From the NCBI GenBank assembly GCA_964507405.1, contig CAZDPJ010000002.1:37822-101821 (forward strand): a stretch of DNA of 64,000 bases, given 5' to 3'. This document shows positions 1 to 8,978 of this stretch, in pieces. This stretch comes from UMGS75 sp964507405. Its GTDB lineage: Bacteria > Bacillota_I > Bacilli_A > ML615J-28 > CAG-313. Position 1 is the first letter of the stretch. Each line of letters opens with the position of its first letter. The position numbers and the translations under genes were made by a program. The notes beneath the pieces were generated by a model. That model was not told where the DNA came from, searched no databases, and was given only the letters and a program-made list of their open reading frames with translations.

Positions 1-2
1 TA

Positions 3-1010
3 ATTGTCTTAATCTTTTCTTTTTTAAGTCCTATCTATGAACTATTATTATCAGTCTTTATTAAAAGTACATCTTTTTTAAGTAATATCAATTTATTAAA
101 TATTAGTTTTTCAAGTATAAGTATCATTTTACCAGTAATATATTATTTATTATATTTAGTAATTGTTTTATTACTAATTAATAAAATAAAAGGAAAAATA
201 AGAATATCTTTTTTTATACTGTTTAGTTTAATTATTATTATTTGGTGTAACTATAGTTACATAAATATGAACGATGAAATATATTTTTTAGATTTACCAA
301 AAGGAGAAAGTACTGTTATCATAAAAGCCTTTAATGAGGCCAATATTCTAATTGATACTGGTGAAAATGTGAATAATGATTTAGAGTTATTTTTAAAGAA
401 AAAAGGAATAAAAAGATTAGATTATGTTTTTATAAGTCATAGTGATAGTGATCATAATGGTAGACTGCCCTATTTAATTAAAGCCTTTAAAATAAAAAAT
501 ATTGTAATTAGTAAATATGATGAAATTACTTATGAAATATGTATAAGAAATAATTATAAAGGCAATATTATCAAAGTAAAAGCAGATGATAAAATAATCT
601 TTAAAGATATAGTATTTGAGATACTTTCACCTAGTAAAAACTATAATTCACCAAATAATAATAGTGTCGTTATGAAAACTACGGTTTTTAATAAAAAAAT
701 CTTGTTTACTGGAGATATTGAAAAAGAAGTAGAAAGTACTTTATTAAATAAAGTAACGTTTAATATTGATATTTATAAAATACCCCATCATGGTTCACTT
801 ACATCAAGTAGTAGTATATTTGTAAATAAACTTAACTATAAGTATGCGGTGTGCATGAGTGGATACCGAAATACCTTTGGATTACCAAATATGATAGCAA
901 TAAATAGGTATGAAAAAGAAAAAGTCCTCCTAACTAAAAATAAGAGAACTATTTATTTTAAGAAGAAATGGTTTAAAAAAAATATAGCATTAACAGATAT
1001 TATGTATTAA
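3..1010 (+). CDS. comEC: ComEC C-terminal part (DNA uptake channel/metallo-beta-lactamase domain), 5'-truncated by window edge
   Basis: The reading frame is open from base 3 without a stop, so the gene begins before the window and the ATG at 267 is internal. The first ~85 residues form two or three hydrophobic membrane segments, matching the end of the ComEC competence channel domain. A metallo-beta-lactamase-fold domain follows, with the motif HSDSDHNG (about residues 60-67 counted from the internal Met), a later TGDIE and an IPHHGS segment. In the ComEC family this extracytoplasmic domain is thought to degrade the non-transported DNA strand. A holA/rpsT/gpr neighbourhood is the usual location in Bacilli, which supports the call. 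The gene ends just before the tandem promoters of the next gene, and no terminator hairpin is evident between them. Confidence 0.9.
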   Translation: MVLIFSFLSPIYELLLSVFIKSTSFLSNINLLNISFSSISIILPVIYYLLYLVIVLLLINKIKGKIRISFFILFSLIIIIWCNYSYINMNDEIYFLDLPKGESTVIIKAFNEANILIDTGENVNNDLELFLKKKGIKRLDYVFISHSDSDHNGRLPYLIKAFKIKNIVISKYDEITYEICIRNNYKGNIIKVKADDKIIFKDIVFEILSPSKNYNSPNNNSVVMKTTVFNKKILFTGDIEKEVESTLLNKVTFNIDIYKIPHHGSLTSSSSIFVNKLNYKYAVCMSGYRNTFGLPNMIAINRYEKEKVLLTKNKRTIYFKKKWFKKNIALTDIMY

Positions 1011-1012
1011 TC

Positions 1013-1101
1013 TTGTTAAATATTTAAAATATGGTATAATATAATTTAAACAAAGGGTGGCTTAACAATCCATTGACTTAAATTGCATAAATAGTTATAA
1101 T
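1013..1101 (+). promoter_or_regulatory. Two tandem sigma-A promoters for the XRE/DUF4097 gene
   Basis: P1 has TTGTTA at 1013-1018 and TATAAT at 1035-1040 (spacer 16, with a TG one base before the -10). P2 has TTGACT at 1073-1078 and TATAAT at 1096-1101 (spacer 17). Transcription from P2 would begin at about 1108, right at the GGAGG of the ribosome-binding site, so this message would have almost no leader. Confidence 0.6.
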
Positions 1102-1135
1102 TTTTGTGGAGGTGTTAAAATGAAAGACAAAAAAA

Positions 1136-2794
1136 ATGTTTGGTTCATTTATAAAAGAAAAAAGACAAGAAAAAAATTATTCACAAAAAGATTTAGCAGA
1201 ACTGTTATTCATTACAGAAAGTGCTGTAAGTAAATGGGAAAGGGGAATTACATATCCAGATATTACATTAATTCATGATATATGTCGAGTATTAGATATT
1301 ACTGAACATGAACTAATTGAATCAACTAATGATGTTAATTATCGGAAAATGAAAAAAGATGCACATAAATTTAATAAACTTAAAAAAATTCTTTTTTGGA
1401 TAATGAATATATCATATATTCTTGGAATTTTAGTTTGCTTTATTGTAAATATTGCATGCTTTCATACGCTATCGTGGTTTTTTATAGTTCTTTCTTCAAT
1501 TTTAGTTGCATATTCATTTTGTCCAACCCTAACTTGGATTTATCCGAAATATAAACTAGTTATTTTTAGTATTACAACATATGTTAGTTTAGTCATTTTA
1601 TTTTTGACTTGTAGTATATATTTTTCTAATTATTGGTTTATGATAGCATCTATTAGTGTTTTACTGGGTTATTTTATTGTGCTTTTCCCAATAATGTTTA
1701 AAAAACAAAAAGGATATTTAGAAATTGATAAATATAAATTCTTATCTAAATTCTTTTTATTGATCTATAGTGGTGGAATCTTTATTATTACATTATTATT
1801 ACTAGTATCAATATATTGTTATACAAAATTTAATCTATTAATGGGCATTCTTATTTTATTGACTGTATTTATTATTCCAATATTTTTAGGACTATTAAAA
1901 GGATTTAATGTTAAAAATAATATTATATTAATAATTATTCTTATAATTATTACTTTAATAATAATATTTATAGTATTAAATACTATATTATCGGTTATTC
2001 ATAATAGTTCAAAAGAAAATAAATCGATAAAGATTAATGAAGTAACAAAAGAAATAGTTGTTGATTGTGATATTTATAATATAAATTTATATCTATCAAA
2101 AGAAAATGTAATTTATTTTGATGAATATAAAAAAATAAAAATTGATATCAAAGAAGAAAATGAAAGTATATATATAAAAGAAATTGATAATCGTAATATA
2201 TTTGAGACATTATTTAACAATTTTAACAGGCCAAGTATTGATATATATTTAACAAATGATATGATAAGTTCTTTAGATATAAATGTTTCAACTGGCGATA
2301 TTAAAGTAAATAAGGGTTTTAATTTTGATAATATAAAAGTTAAAAATTCAACTGGTAATATTTTATTATCATGCAACGTAGACAATAAATTAGAAGTTGA
2401 AAATAGAACAGGTAATATTATTATTAATAATTCTACGATATTAGGTAATACCATAATTAATTCAAAAACCGGTAAAATTGACGTATATAATGTAAATACT
2501 GCTTCAATTAAAATTGAAACTAAAACTGGTAATACGAAGTTATTAAATACAATTATTAACAATTCCATCTATCTTACCGCGTCAACTGGAAATGTAATTT
2601 TAGAAGATGTTGATGCGGGGGACATATATGTTAAAGTAACAACTGGAAATATTGAAGGAACCTTATTATCGGAAAAAATATTTAGTGTAGAGTCATCAAC
2701 TGGTAAAATAAATGTTCCGGAATCCTATACTGGTGGTAGATGTAAGTTAATTACATCAACCGGAAATATAAATATTAAGTATAAAGAAAAATAA
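1136..2794 (+). CDS. XRE-family HTH membrane regulator with C-terminal DUF4097-type beta repeats
   Basis: The N-terminal ~65 residues are a Cro/CI-type helix-turn-helix (SQKDLAELLFITESAVSKWE). About residues 80-290 contain roughly seven hydrophobic membrane segments. The rest is a beta-strand repeat with recurring S/R/K-TG-N/D/K-I units (STGDIKV, STGNILL, RTGNIII, KTGKIDV), as in DUF4097/LiaG-like proteins. This layout suggests a membrane-tethered transcription regulator that senses something at the envelope; that role is inference. The start is odd. A strong GGAGGTG (1108-1114) sits 5-7 bases before an ATG at 1120, but that ATG is in another frame and is separated from this frame by a run of eight A (1129-1136). 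The frame used here is closed upstream by TGA at 1121. Loss of one A would give a normal start reading MKDKKMFGSF. The coding region itself is certain; the start is not. Confidence 0.8.
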   Translation: MFGSFIKEKRQEKNYSQKDLAELLFITESAVSKWERGITYPDITLIHDICRVLDITEHELIESTNDVNYRKMKKDAHKFNKLKKILFWIMNISYILGILVCFIVNIACFHTLSWFFIVLSSILVAYSFCPTLTWIYPKYKLVIFSITTYVSLVILFLTCSIYFSNYWFMIASISVLLGYFIVLFPIMFKKQKGYLEIDKYKFLSKFFLLIYSGGIFIITLLLLVSIYCYTKFNLLMGILILLTVFIIPIFLGLLKGFNVKNNIILIIILIIITLIIIFIVLNTILSVIHNSSKENKSIKINEVTKEIVVDCDIYNINLYLSKENVIYFDEYKKIKIDIKEENESIYIKEIDNRNIFETLFNNFNRPSIDIYLTNDMISSLDINVSTGDIKVNKGFNFDNIKVKNSTGNILLSCNVDNKLEVENRTGNIIINNSTILGNTIINSKTGKIDVYNVNTASIKIETKTGNTKLLNTIINNSIYLTASTGNVILEDVDAGDIYVKVTTGNIEGTLLSEKIFSVESSTGKINVPESYTGGRCKLITSTGNINIKYKEK

Positions 2795-2826
2795 ACATCT
2801 ATTCATAAATTGATTAATCACTTTAC

Positions 2827-2855
2827 TTTACTAAACTAAAGTTTTATGATATAAT
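2827..2855 (+). promoter_or_regulatory. Promoter of rpsT
   Basis: TTTACT at 2827-2832 and TATAAT at 2850-2855 with a 17-base spacer, 30 bases before the start codon. No terminator separates it from the preceding regulator gene. Confidence 0.6.
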
Positions 2856-2884
2856 AAATATGTTATTTCATTGGAGGTGTAGCA

Positions 2885-3148
2885 ATGGCAAACATTAAAC
2901 AACAAATGAAACGAGATATTACTAATAACAAAAAAAGATTATTAAATGCATCATTTAATTCATCTTTAAAAACAGCAGTAAAAGCTTTTGAAGCAGCTCT
3001 TTTATCTGGTGATAAAGCAAAAGCTACTGAAGCATATAGTTTTGCTTGTAAAAAATTAGACAAATCTTTAGCTAAAGGTATTAATCATAAAAACTATGTT
3101 GCTAGACAAAAATCTCGTTTAGCAAGTGCTTTAAATAAAATGGCATAA
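2885..3148 (+). CDS. rpsT: 30S ribosomal protein S20
   Basis: An 87-residue basic protein starting MANIKQQMKRDITNNKKR, with the family's NKKR segment near the N-terminus, helical composition, and the C-terminal NYVARQKSRLASALNKM segment. S20 binds 16S rRNA helices early in assembly of the small subunit. Length is typical (about 85-90). The ATG follows TTGGAGGTG at the right spacing. It has its own promoter and terminator, so it is probably monocistronic. It sits between comEC and gpr, as is common in Bacilli, although holA is displaced here. Confidence 0.97.
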   Translation: MANIKQQMKRDITNNKKRLLNASFNSSLKTAVKAFEAALLSGDKAKATEAYSFACKKLDKSLAKGINHKNYVARQKSRLASALNKMA

Positions 3149-3160
3149 GAAATAAAATTT

Positions 3161-3199
3161 ACCCTTTAAATCTAATTTGATTTAGAGGGTTATTTTTTT
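3161..3199 (+). terminator. Rho-independent terminator of rpsT
   Basis: ACCCTTTAAATC (3161-3172) pairs with GATTTAGAGGGT (3179-3190) across a six-base loop with one mismatch, followed by a T-rich run ending near 3199. Confidence 0.85.
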
Positions 3200-3268
3200 A
3201 ATTAAATTTTAAGTTATGATGATATAATTTAAAAAAGATATACTATATTTAAAATATGGAGAAGTAGT

Positions 3269-4486
3269 ATGTTCAAAAAATTGAGAATTAAATTTATATG
3301 TATTGCTATGCTTTCGGTTATTATTGTTTTAGCACTGGTAATTGGTGGAATTAATATTAATAATTATCATGCTATAACAACAAAGGCAGATGAAACCTTA
3401 AATATAATGAAAAATAATAATGGGAAATTTCCATTAAGAATACCAAATAAAAATAATTATGAAGAGTTTTCTAATCCTGAGGCTTTTTATGAAACAAGAT
3501 ACTTTACAATAATTTTAAGCAAAAATAAGGAGGTAGTTAGAATTGATCTTGAAAACGTTGCTTCGATTGATTCTGAATCCGCTTATAATTATGCTCTTAA
3601 AATTGATAATAAAACCAAAGAAAATGGCTTTGTTGATAATTACCGGTATTTAAAAGTAAATTTAAGTGAAGATAAAGTTATATATATGTTCTTAGATTGT
3701 AGTAGAAGTTTAAATATCTATTATCAATTTTTACAAAGTAGTATTATGATGAGTTTAATGGTAATTATTTTAGTCCTTGTTTTAGTAATTTTCTTTTCTA
3801 TGATTATTACTAAACCTGTTGCTAGAACATATCAAAAACAACAACAATTTATAACTAATGCAAGTCATGATTTAAAAACCCCATTAACTATTATTAATGG
3901 TAGTTGTGAAATATTAGAATATAATAATACTGATAATGAATGGATTGAAACAATAAAAGAACAAGTAAATAAATTAACAAGTTTAACTAATAAATTAGTA
4001 ATACTTGCTAAAATGGATGAGACAATGGCTGATTGCCCAATGACGGAGTTTAATTTATCATCGACAATCGAAGATGTAATTAGTCCTTATCAACAATTAT
4101 TAGTAAGTAATAATAAAAAGTTTTCATTTAATATTTCCAGTAATATTTCTTACAAAGGTAATGAATTATTAATTAGACAAATGTTACAGTTATTACTTGA
4201 TAATGCTTTAAAATATTCGGATATTGAAGGCAATATAATATTAACATTATCTAAAACTAATCGAAATATTAAGTTACAATTATCTAATACAACAAGTAAT
4301 ATTCCGGTTGGTAATTTAGATAAATTATTTGAAAGATTTATAAGACTTGATTCTTCAAGAAATAGTCAAACGGGAGGACATGGAATAGGTCTTTCAGTTG
4401 TTAAAACGATAGTTGATATTCATAAAGGAAAAATAAAAGCATATTCAGAAGATGGAAAGACAATCACCTTTATGATTACTTTATAA
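3269..4486 (+). CDS. Orphan two-component sensor histidine kinase
   Basis: A 405-residue membrane sensor kinase. One membrane segment lies at about residues 7-28, an extracytoplasmic sensor of ~125 residues follows, and a second segment lies at about 156-178. The H box NASHDLKTPLT places the phosphorylated histidine at about residue 200. The N box (LLDNALKYSD, about 310), LFERF, and the G box (GGHGIGLSVVK, about 370) complete an HATPase_c domain. No HAMP domain is obvious. The start has GGAG upstream and an extended -10 (TGATATAAT, 3220-3228). It is unusual that no response-regulator gene lies on either side: S20 precedes it and a carbohydrate-binding lipoprotein follows 14 bases downstream, probably in the same transcript. 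The partner regulator must be encoded elsewhere, and the signal is unknown. Confidence 0.9.
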   Translation: MFKKLRIKFICIAMLSVIIVLALVIGGININNYHAITTKADETLNIMKNNNGKFPLRIPNKNNYEEFSNPEAFYETRYFTIILSKNKEVVRIDLENVASIDSESAYNYALKIDNKTKENGFVDNYRYLKVNLSEDKVIYMFLDCSRSLNIYYQFLQSSIMMSLMVIILVLVLVIFFSMIITKPVARTYQKQQQFITNASHDLKTPLTIINGSCEILEYNNTDNEWIETIKEQVNKLTSLTNKLVILAKMDETMADCPMTEFNLSSTIEDVISPYQQLLVSNNKKFSFNISSNISYKGNELLIRQMLQLLLDNALKYSDIEGNIILTLSKTNRNIKLQLSNTTSNIPVGNLDKLFERFIRLDSSRNSQTGGHGIGLSVVKTIVDIHKGKIKAYSEDGKTITFMITL

Positions 4487-4500
4487 AGTGAGGTAGAAAA

Positions 4501-7497
4501 ATGAGAAAGAAGTTTTTATTAATTCTAATCTTTAGTTTTTGTTTACTTGCAATATGTAGTTGTAGTAACGAATGCAATGGTGAACATGACTATGATGATG
4601 GTGAAATAATTAGTAGTCCTACTTGTACTACTGATGGTAAAATGCTTTATACTTGTAAAAATTGCAAGAAAAAACTAACAAAAACCATTTCTTCTTTAGG
4701 CCATGAAAAAGAAGAAGAATGGACTAGTGATGATATGTATCATTATCATTTATGTAAGAATTGCCATGAATATAAATTTGATGAGGCTGCGCATGAATAT
4801 GATGATTCTAAAACTTGTATATGTGGAAATAAAAAAGAACATAATCTTTATCAAAAACCAACAGCGATAAATACTATCTTTAGTTATACTGGTGAAGATA
4901 TTGTTTTTACTCCAAGTGGCTTTGATGAAAATATAATGAGTATTACTGGTAATATTCAAAAAGAATGTGGAACATATTTTGTTATAATAAGTTTAAAAGA
5001 TAAAGTAAATAGTATGTGGAGTGATTTAACAACCGATGATGTTATTATTAGTTATCAAATTACTCTTGATAAGGTTGTATTAAATATCCCTCAAAAAAGT
5101 AGTTTAACTTATACTTATACGGGTCAAAGTATAACTTATTTACCTCAAGGATTTGATTCTTCGATTATGTCGATAACTGGTAATAACAAGATTAATGCGG
5201 GGGAATATGAAGTAATAGTTAAAATTAAAGATTCTAGTAAGTATGAATTTGAAAATGGTAGTAATGAAGTTAAATATCAATTTATAATTGAAAAAGTACA
5301 ATTGCTTAAGCCTACAATTATTCAAACAAATAATTATTATACAGGTAATGATATAACAGTAAAATTAAATAATTTTGATGAATCTTTAATGAATATAACG
5401 GGAAATACAAAAAAAGAAGTTGGTAATTATGAAGTTGAAATATCTTTAAAAGATAACACTAACTATGAATGGGATGATGAAACTATTCAAAATATTACAC
5501 TTTACTGGGAAATTATTGAACAAGAACTTTTGTATAAGATAACATCAATTGATTCAAATAAAATAAAAATTAATTATAGTAGTAATGATGAAACCTCTGA
5601 AATGATAATCGAATTACCTATTAATTCAAGTTATGAATTAAATCAAGAAACAGGAGAAATCGCTTTTACTTATAGCCTAGAAAGTAGTGAAGCTATTGTT
5701 TATAATTTTACAGGAAATTATTATGGTAGTATCACTTTTAATATTAATGAAGAAACTTCATTAGAAATTGAATTAGATAACTTTACGCTTACAAGTTATT
5801 TAAACTGTCCGTTATATATTGAAAGTGCGAATGAAGTTGATATTTCATCAAAGAAAAATACTGAAAATTTTATATATGATAATCGTGAAGAAGAAGAATC
5901 ACTTAAAGGTGCCATTTACAGTACTTGTGATTTGAAAATTAAAGGAACCGGATTTTTAAGTGTTAATTCTAAAAATAATAATGGTATTCATTCTAAAGAT
6001 GATCTAAAAATTCAAAAAGTTACATTATATATAAATTCAGTTGATAACTGTTTAAAAGGAAATGATGAAGTAAAAATATCATCGGGAATATTAACATTAA
6101 TTTCTAGAAAAGGTGATGGTATAAAAACATCTAATACTTCACTTTCAAAAAAGAATAATCAAAAAGGTGATGTAATAATTGATGATGGCACAATTAATAT
6201 CTATTCCGCATGTGATGCTATTGACGCTGCACACTCAATAATTATTAATGGTGGAAATATTAATATTAATACTGATAAATTTTCTGAATATTCTGAGGAA
6301 GTAACAAAGGTAAATAATAATTGTTATTATATTAGATCTACTTCTAATTATTATTCTTATTCAATTTATTATTATAATACTTTAGAAGATGGCGTTTGGG
6401 CTAATTCTAATGGTATAACTAAAACCGTTAATGCGGGGAGAGAAAAATACTATTATTATGAAATTAATAGACCTGAAGGATATAGTTATTTAAAAGTATA
6501 TATATATAATTCATCACAAACTCAAGGTCAAAGTAGTAATTACTATAAAGTATCATCACAACTTAGCATTAATAATAATTATGATACAATTGCATATGGT
6601 TCTAACAGACCTGGTGGAAGTAGCTCGTTTAGTTGGACAACATATGAAACTGTACCAAGTATGGGACCTGGTGGGGGCATGGGACCAGGGGGTATGCAAG
6701 AAGGAAATCCTAATAAAGGTGATTATTCAACTAAGGGATTAAAGTCAGATAATGAAATAACGATAAATGGTGGTGTTATTAATATAAAATCATATGATGA
6801 TTGCATTCATACTAATAATGATGTAACACTAGAAAGTGGTAATATTCCAACTGGTAATATTATAATAAATAATGGTATCTTAAATCTTTATTCTAATGAT
6901 GATGGTATTCATGGTGATGGCATAGTCACTATTAATAATGGAACCATTGATGTAGTAAATAGTTATGAAGGTATTGAAGGTATTAATGTTATTATAAATG
7001 GTGGTAATATTAGTGTGCTATCAAGTGATGATGGAGTTAATGCAACATCAACTAGCGGTATTGGTATTGAGATTAATGGTGGCATAATATATATATTTGC
7101 TGGAGGAGATGGAGTAGATTCTAATAGTCAAAGTTCATATGAAGGCATTTTATTTAGTGGTGGTAAATCGGTAATAATATCATATGGCAGAAGTGATTCT
7201 TCACTTGATACTGAACGTGGATATAAGTATACTGGTGGATGCGTGATAGGAATAGGCATGTCAGGGGGAATGAGTAGTGAAGCCACTCATTGTAATAATT
7301 TTTCATCAATTGGTTTATCCAAAACAATTAGTTTATCAAAAGACAATTATCTATGTTTAAGTGATGTTGCAACCATTAAAATACCTTATACAATGAATGC
7401 ACTTGTTGTTGTTCTTGGTAATAATGAAACTGACATTACTACTTCATCTTCATCAAGTCTGACATTTGATAAAAATGGAATTTCTTATTTAAATTAA
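4501..7497 (+). CDS. Large lipoprotein with Cys/His repeats, Ig-like repeats and a Cthe_2159-type carbohydrate-binding beta-helix
   Basis: A 998-residue exported lipoprotein with a hydrophobic signal and lipobox ending LLAIC|S. Residues ~20-120 carry Cys/His repeats (CTTDGKMLYTCKNCKKK, CKNCHEY, CICGN) of a kind common in gut Firmicutes surface proteins. Three Ig-like/MBG-type repeats follow, each with YTG and an SITGN-like turn. From about residue 350 to the end there is a right-handed beta-helix pattern (GAIYSTCDLKIKG, NNGIHSKDDLKI, NDDGIHGDGIVTINNG) as in the carbohydrate-binding Cthe_2159 family, which in its founding member binds acidic polysaccharide with calcium. A Gly/Met-rich linker (GPGGGMGPGGM) interrupts it at about residue 722. 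It lies 14 bases downstream of the sensor kinase, suggesting the kinase senses or controls polysaccharide-related surface functions (inference). A terminator follows. Confidence 0.8.
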   Translation: MRKKFLLILIFSFCLLAICSCSNECNGEHDYDDGEIISSPTCTTDGKMLYTCKNCKKKLTKTISSLGHEKEEEWTSDDMYHYHLCKNCHEYKFDEAAHEYDDSKTCICGNKKEHNLYQKPTAINTIFSYTGEDIVFTPSGFDENIMSITGNIQKECGTYFVIISLKDKVNSMWSDLTTDDVIISYQITLDKVVLNIPQKSSLTYTYTGQSITYLPQGFDSSIMSITGNNKINAGEYEVIVKIKDSSKYEFENGSNEVKYQFIIEKVQLLKPTIIQTNNYYTGNDITVKLNNFDESLMNITGNTKKEVGNYEVEISLKDNTNYEWDDETIQNITLYWEIIEQELLYKITSIDSNKIKINYSSNDETSEMIIELPINSSYELNQETGEIAFTYSLESSEAIVYNFTGNYYGSITFNINEETSLEIELDNFTLTSYLNCPLYIESANEVDISSKKNTENFIYDNREEEESLKGAIYSTCDLKIKGTGFLSVNSKNNNGIHSKDDLKIQKVTLYINSVDNCLKGNDEVKISSGILTLISRKGDGIKTSNTSLSKKNNQKGDVIIDDGTINIYSACDAIDAAHSIIINGGNININTDKFSEYSEEVTKVNNNCYYIRSTSNYYSYSIYYYNTLEDGVWANSNGITKTVNAGREKYYYYEINRPEGYSYLKVYIYNSSQTQGQSSNYYKVSSQLSINNNYDTIAYGSNRPGGSSSFSWTTYETVPSMGPGGGMGPGGMQEGNPNKGDYSTKGLKSDNEITINGGVINIKSYDDCIHTNNDVTLESGNIPTGNIIINNGILNLYSNDDGIHGDGIVTINNGTIDVVNSYEGIEGINVIINGGNISVLSSDDGVNATSTSGIGIEINGGIIYIFAGGDGVDSNSQSSYEGILFSGGKSVIISYGRSDSSLDTERGYKYTGGCVIGIGMSGGMSSEATHCNNFSSIGLSKTISLSKDNYLCLSDVATIKIPYTMNALVVVLGNNETDITTSSSSSLTFDKNGISYLN

Positions 7498-7510
7498 ACC
7501 ATAATTCTTT

Positions 7511-7545
7511 AAAAACACTTAATAGTTCATCTATTAGGTGTTTTT
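7511..7545 (+). terminator. Terminator of the kinase/carbohydrate-binding lipoprotein unit
   Basis: AAAAACACTTAATAG (7511-7525) pairs with CTATTAGGTGTTTTT (7531-7545) across a five-base loop; the distal arm itself supplies the T run. Confidence 0.85.
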
Positions 7546-7593
7546 AATAATATTTAAAAATTAATTTAATATAATGTATATATAGTCTTTATG

Positions 7594-7644
7594 TTGACAA
7601 AAAAAGAAAAAGAGAGTAAAATTATTATTAACCGGGTTAATTAT
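7594..7644 (+). promoter_or_regulatory. Promoter of the galU operon with an overlapping palindromic operator
   Basis: TTGACA at 7594-7599 and TAAAAT at 7617-7622 with a 17-base spacer. A palindrome TTAACC-G-GGTTAA at 7628-7640, extendable to 7624-7644 with one mismatch per ten-base arm, lies over the expected transcription start (about 7629). A repressor bound here would block transcription. The operon encodes its own MarR-type protein, the obvious candidate (inference). Confidence 0.65.
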
Positions 7645-7657
7645 AAGGAGGATTAAA

Positions 7658-8518
7658 ATGTCTAATAATATAAAAAAGGCCATTATTCCAGTTGCTGGTA
7701 AAGGTACTAGATTTTTACCTGTTACTAAAAGTATTTGTAAAACAATGTTTCCCATTATTAATAAACCAACAATTCAGTATTTAATTGAAGAATGTAATTT
7801 TGTGGGGATTGAAGAAATATATATCGTCATTAATGAATGTCAAAAAGATATAATCGATTATTTTGATATCAATAGTAAATATTATGAGGATTTAGACAAT
7901 ATTCCTACGACACTTAAAAGTTTAAATGATATAATTCATAAAGTTAAGATTACCTTTGTAATCCAAGAACATCCAAGAGGATTAGGAGATGCAATCCTAT
8001 GTTGTGAAAAATATATAAATAACGAAGACTTTTGTGTGCTTTTAGGTGATGATATCGTTTTAAAATCTGGTAATACTTCTTATGGAATCGGTGACTTATT
8101 AAATCAATATCATATATATCCTGCCTATTATATAGGGGTAAAACAAGTTGATTTTAAGGACTGTTATAAATATGGTATTGTAAAAGTAGAAGAAAACAGT
8201 TCAAATATGAAAGTAATTGATATGGTGGAAAAACCTAAAGATAATCCACCATCGAACTTTGCTGGAGTGGGAAGATATATTCTTAAAAACAATGTTTTTA
8301 AATATTTGAAAGAAATAAATATAGATTGTAATCATGAATTAATGTTAACAGATGCTTTTATTAAAGCATGTAAGATGGAAAGTGTTTTTGCTTATGAATT
8401 TAATGGTGAAAGATTTGATATAGGTGATCATGCTGGATATGTGATGGCAACAATTGCTTATGCTTTAAATGATGATGAAATTAAAAATAAAATCTATGAA
8501 TATATAAAGGGGATTTAA
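7658..8518 (+). CDS. galU: UTP--glucose-1-phosphate uridylyltransferase
   Basis: A 286-residue nucleotidyltransferase that makes UDP-glucose from UTP and glucose-1-phosphate. The N-terminal motif KKAIIPVAGKGTRFLPVTKS is the nucleotide-binding loop; KPTIQYLIEE, EHPRGLGDAIL, LLGDD and the C-terminal ERFDIGDHAGYV segment match GalU. Length is usual for the family. The second part of the signature reads SICKTMFPIINKP rather than the common SIPKEMLPIVDKP, so the usual KEM is replaced by KTM. It is the first gene of a four-gene operon with marR, a GT4 glycosyltransferase and a PlsC-like acyltransferase. UDP-glucose would supply the glycosyltransferase for glycolipid synthesis. It starts after AAGGAGG with good spacing. 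Confidence 0.93.
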   Translation: MSNNIKKAIIPVAGKGTRFLPVTKSICKTMFPIINKPTIQYLIEECNFVGIEEIYIVINECQKDIIDYFDINSKYYEDLDNIPTTLKSLNDIIHKVKITFVIQEHPRGLGDAILCCEKYINNEDFCVLLGDDIVLKSGNTSYGIGDLLNQYHIYPAYYIGVKQVDFKDCYKYGIVKVEENSSNMKVIDMVEKPKDNPPSNFAGVGRYILKNNVFKYLKEINIDCNHELMLTDAFIKACKMESVFAYEFNGERFDIGDHAGYVMATIAYALNDDEIKNKIYEYIKGI

Positions 8519-8519
8519 A

Positions 8520-8978
8520 ATGGTAGTATTAGATGAATTATTAAAAGGCTTTACAAAAATAAAAAAACTATTTTCTAAAAATTTAACTTCAACAATTACG
8601 CCAAGTGATTACTTATTACTTTTAACAATTGAAGAAGAAGGAATTTATGATGAAGTTTATAAGAAAAAAACAATAAGCATAAGTAAACTTGCTGAAAAAC
8701 TTGAAATGTCAAAGCCTGCTCTTACAAAAGAAACCAAAAGACTTGAAAGGTTAGAATATATTAAAAAAACAACATTACTTCATAATTTAAAACAACGATA
8801 TGTAATGCTTACTGATAAAGGGGCTGAAAAATTAATTACAGAACATGATAATATATATTTACTTCCTAATTTAGTTGTTGAAAAATTAGGTGAAGAAAAT
8901 AGCAAAACTTTTGTTAATTTACTAAATCAAATTACTGATATAATTATTAAATCAAGCAAGAAAGGAAATAATTTATGA
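8520..8978 (+). CDS. MarR-family transcriptional regulator
   Basis: A 152-residue protein with the MarR winged-helix layout: an N-terminal dimerisation helix, then SISKLAEKLEMSKPALTKETKRLERLEYI as the recognition region, the wing around HNLKQRYVMLTDKG, and a C-terminal helix pair. Such regulators usually repress their own operon and are released by a ligand. It starts one base after the galU stop and overlaps the next gene by ATGA, so it is co-translated inside a lipid-glycosylation operon. A palindrome over the operon's transcription start (7624-7644) fits as its operator. The ligand may be a lipid or nucleotide-sugar intermediate, by analogy with FabT; this is inference. Confidence 0.85.
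   Translation: MVVLDELLKGFTKIKKLFSKNLTSTITPSDYLLLLTIEEEGIYDEVYKKKTISISKLAEKLEMSKPALTKETKRLERLEYIKKTTLLHNLKQRYVMLTDKGAEKLITEHDNIYLLPNLVVEKLGEENSKTFVNLLNQITDIIIKSSKKGNNL

Noticed and set aside
2113..2568. Long open frame on the minus strand opposite the XRE/DUF4097 gene
   Set aside because: It is a shadow of the beta-repeat codons, with no ribosome-binding site or protein-like composition.
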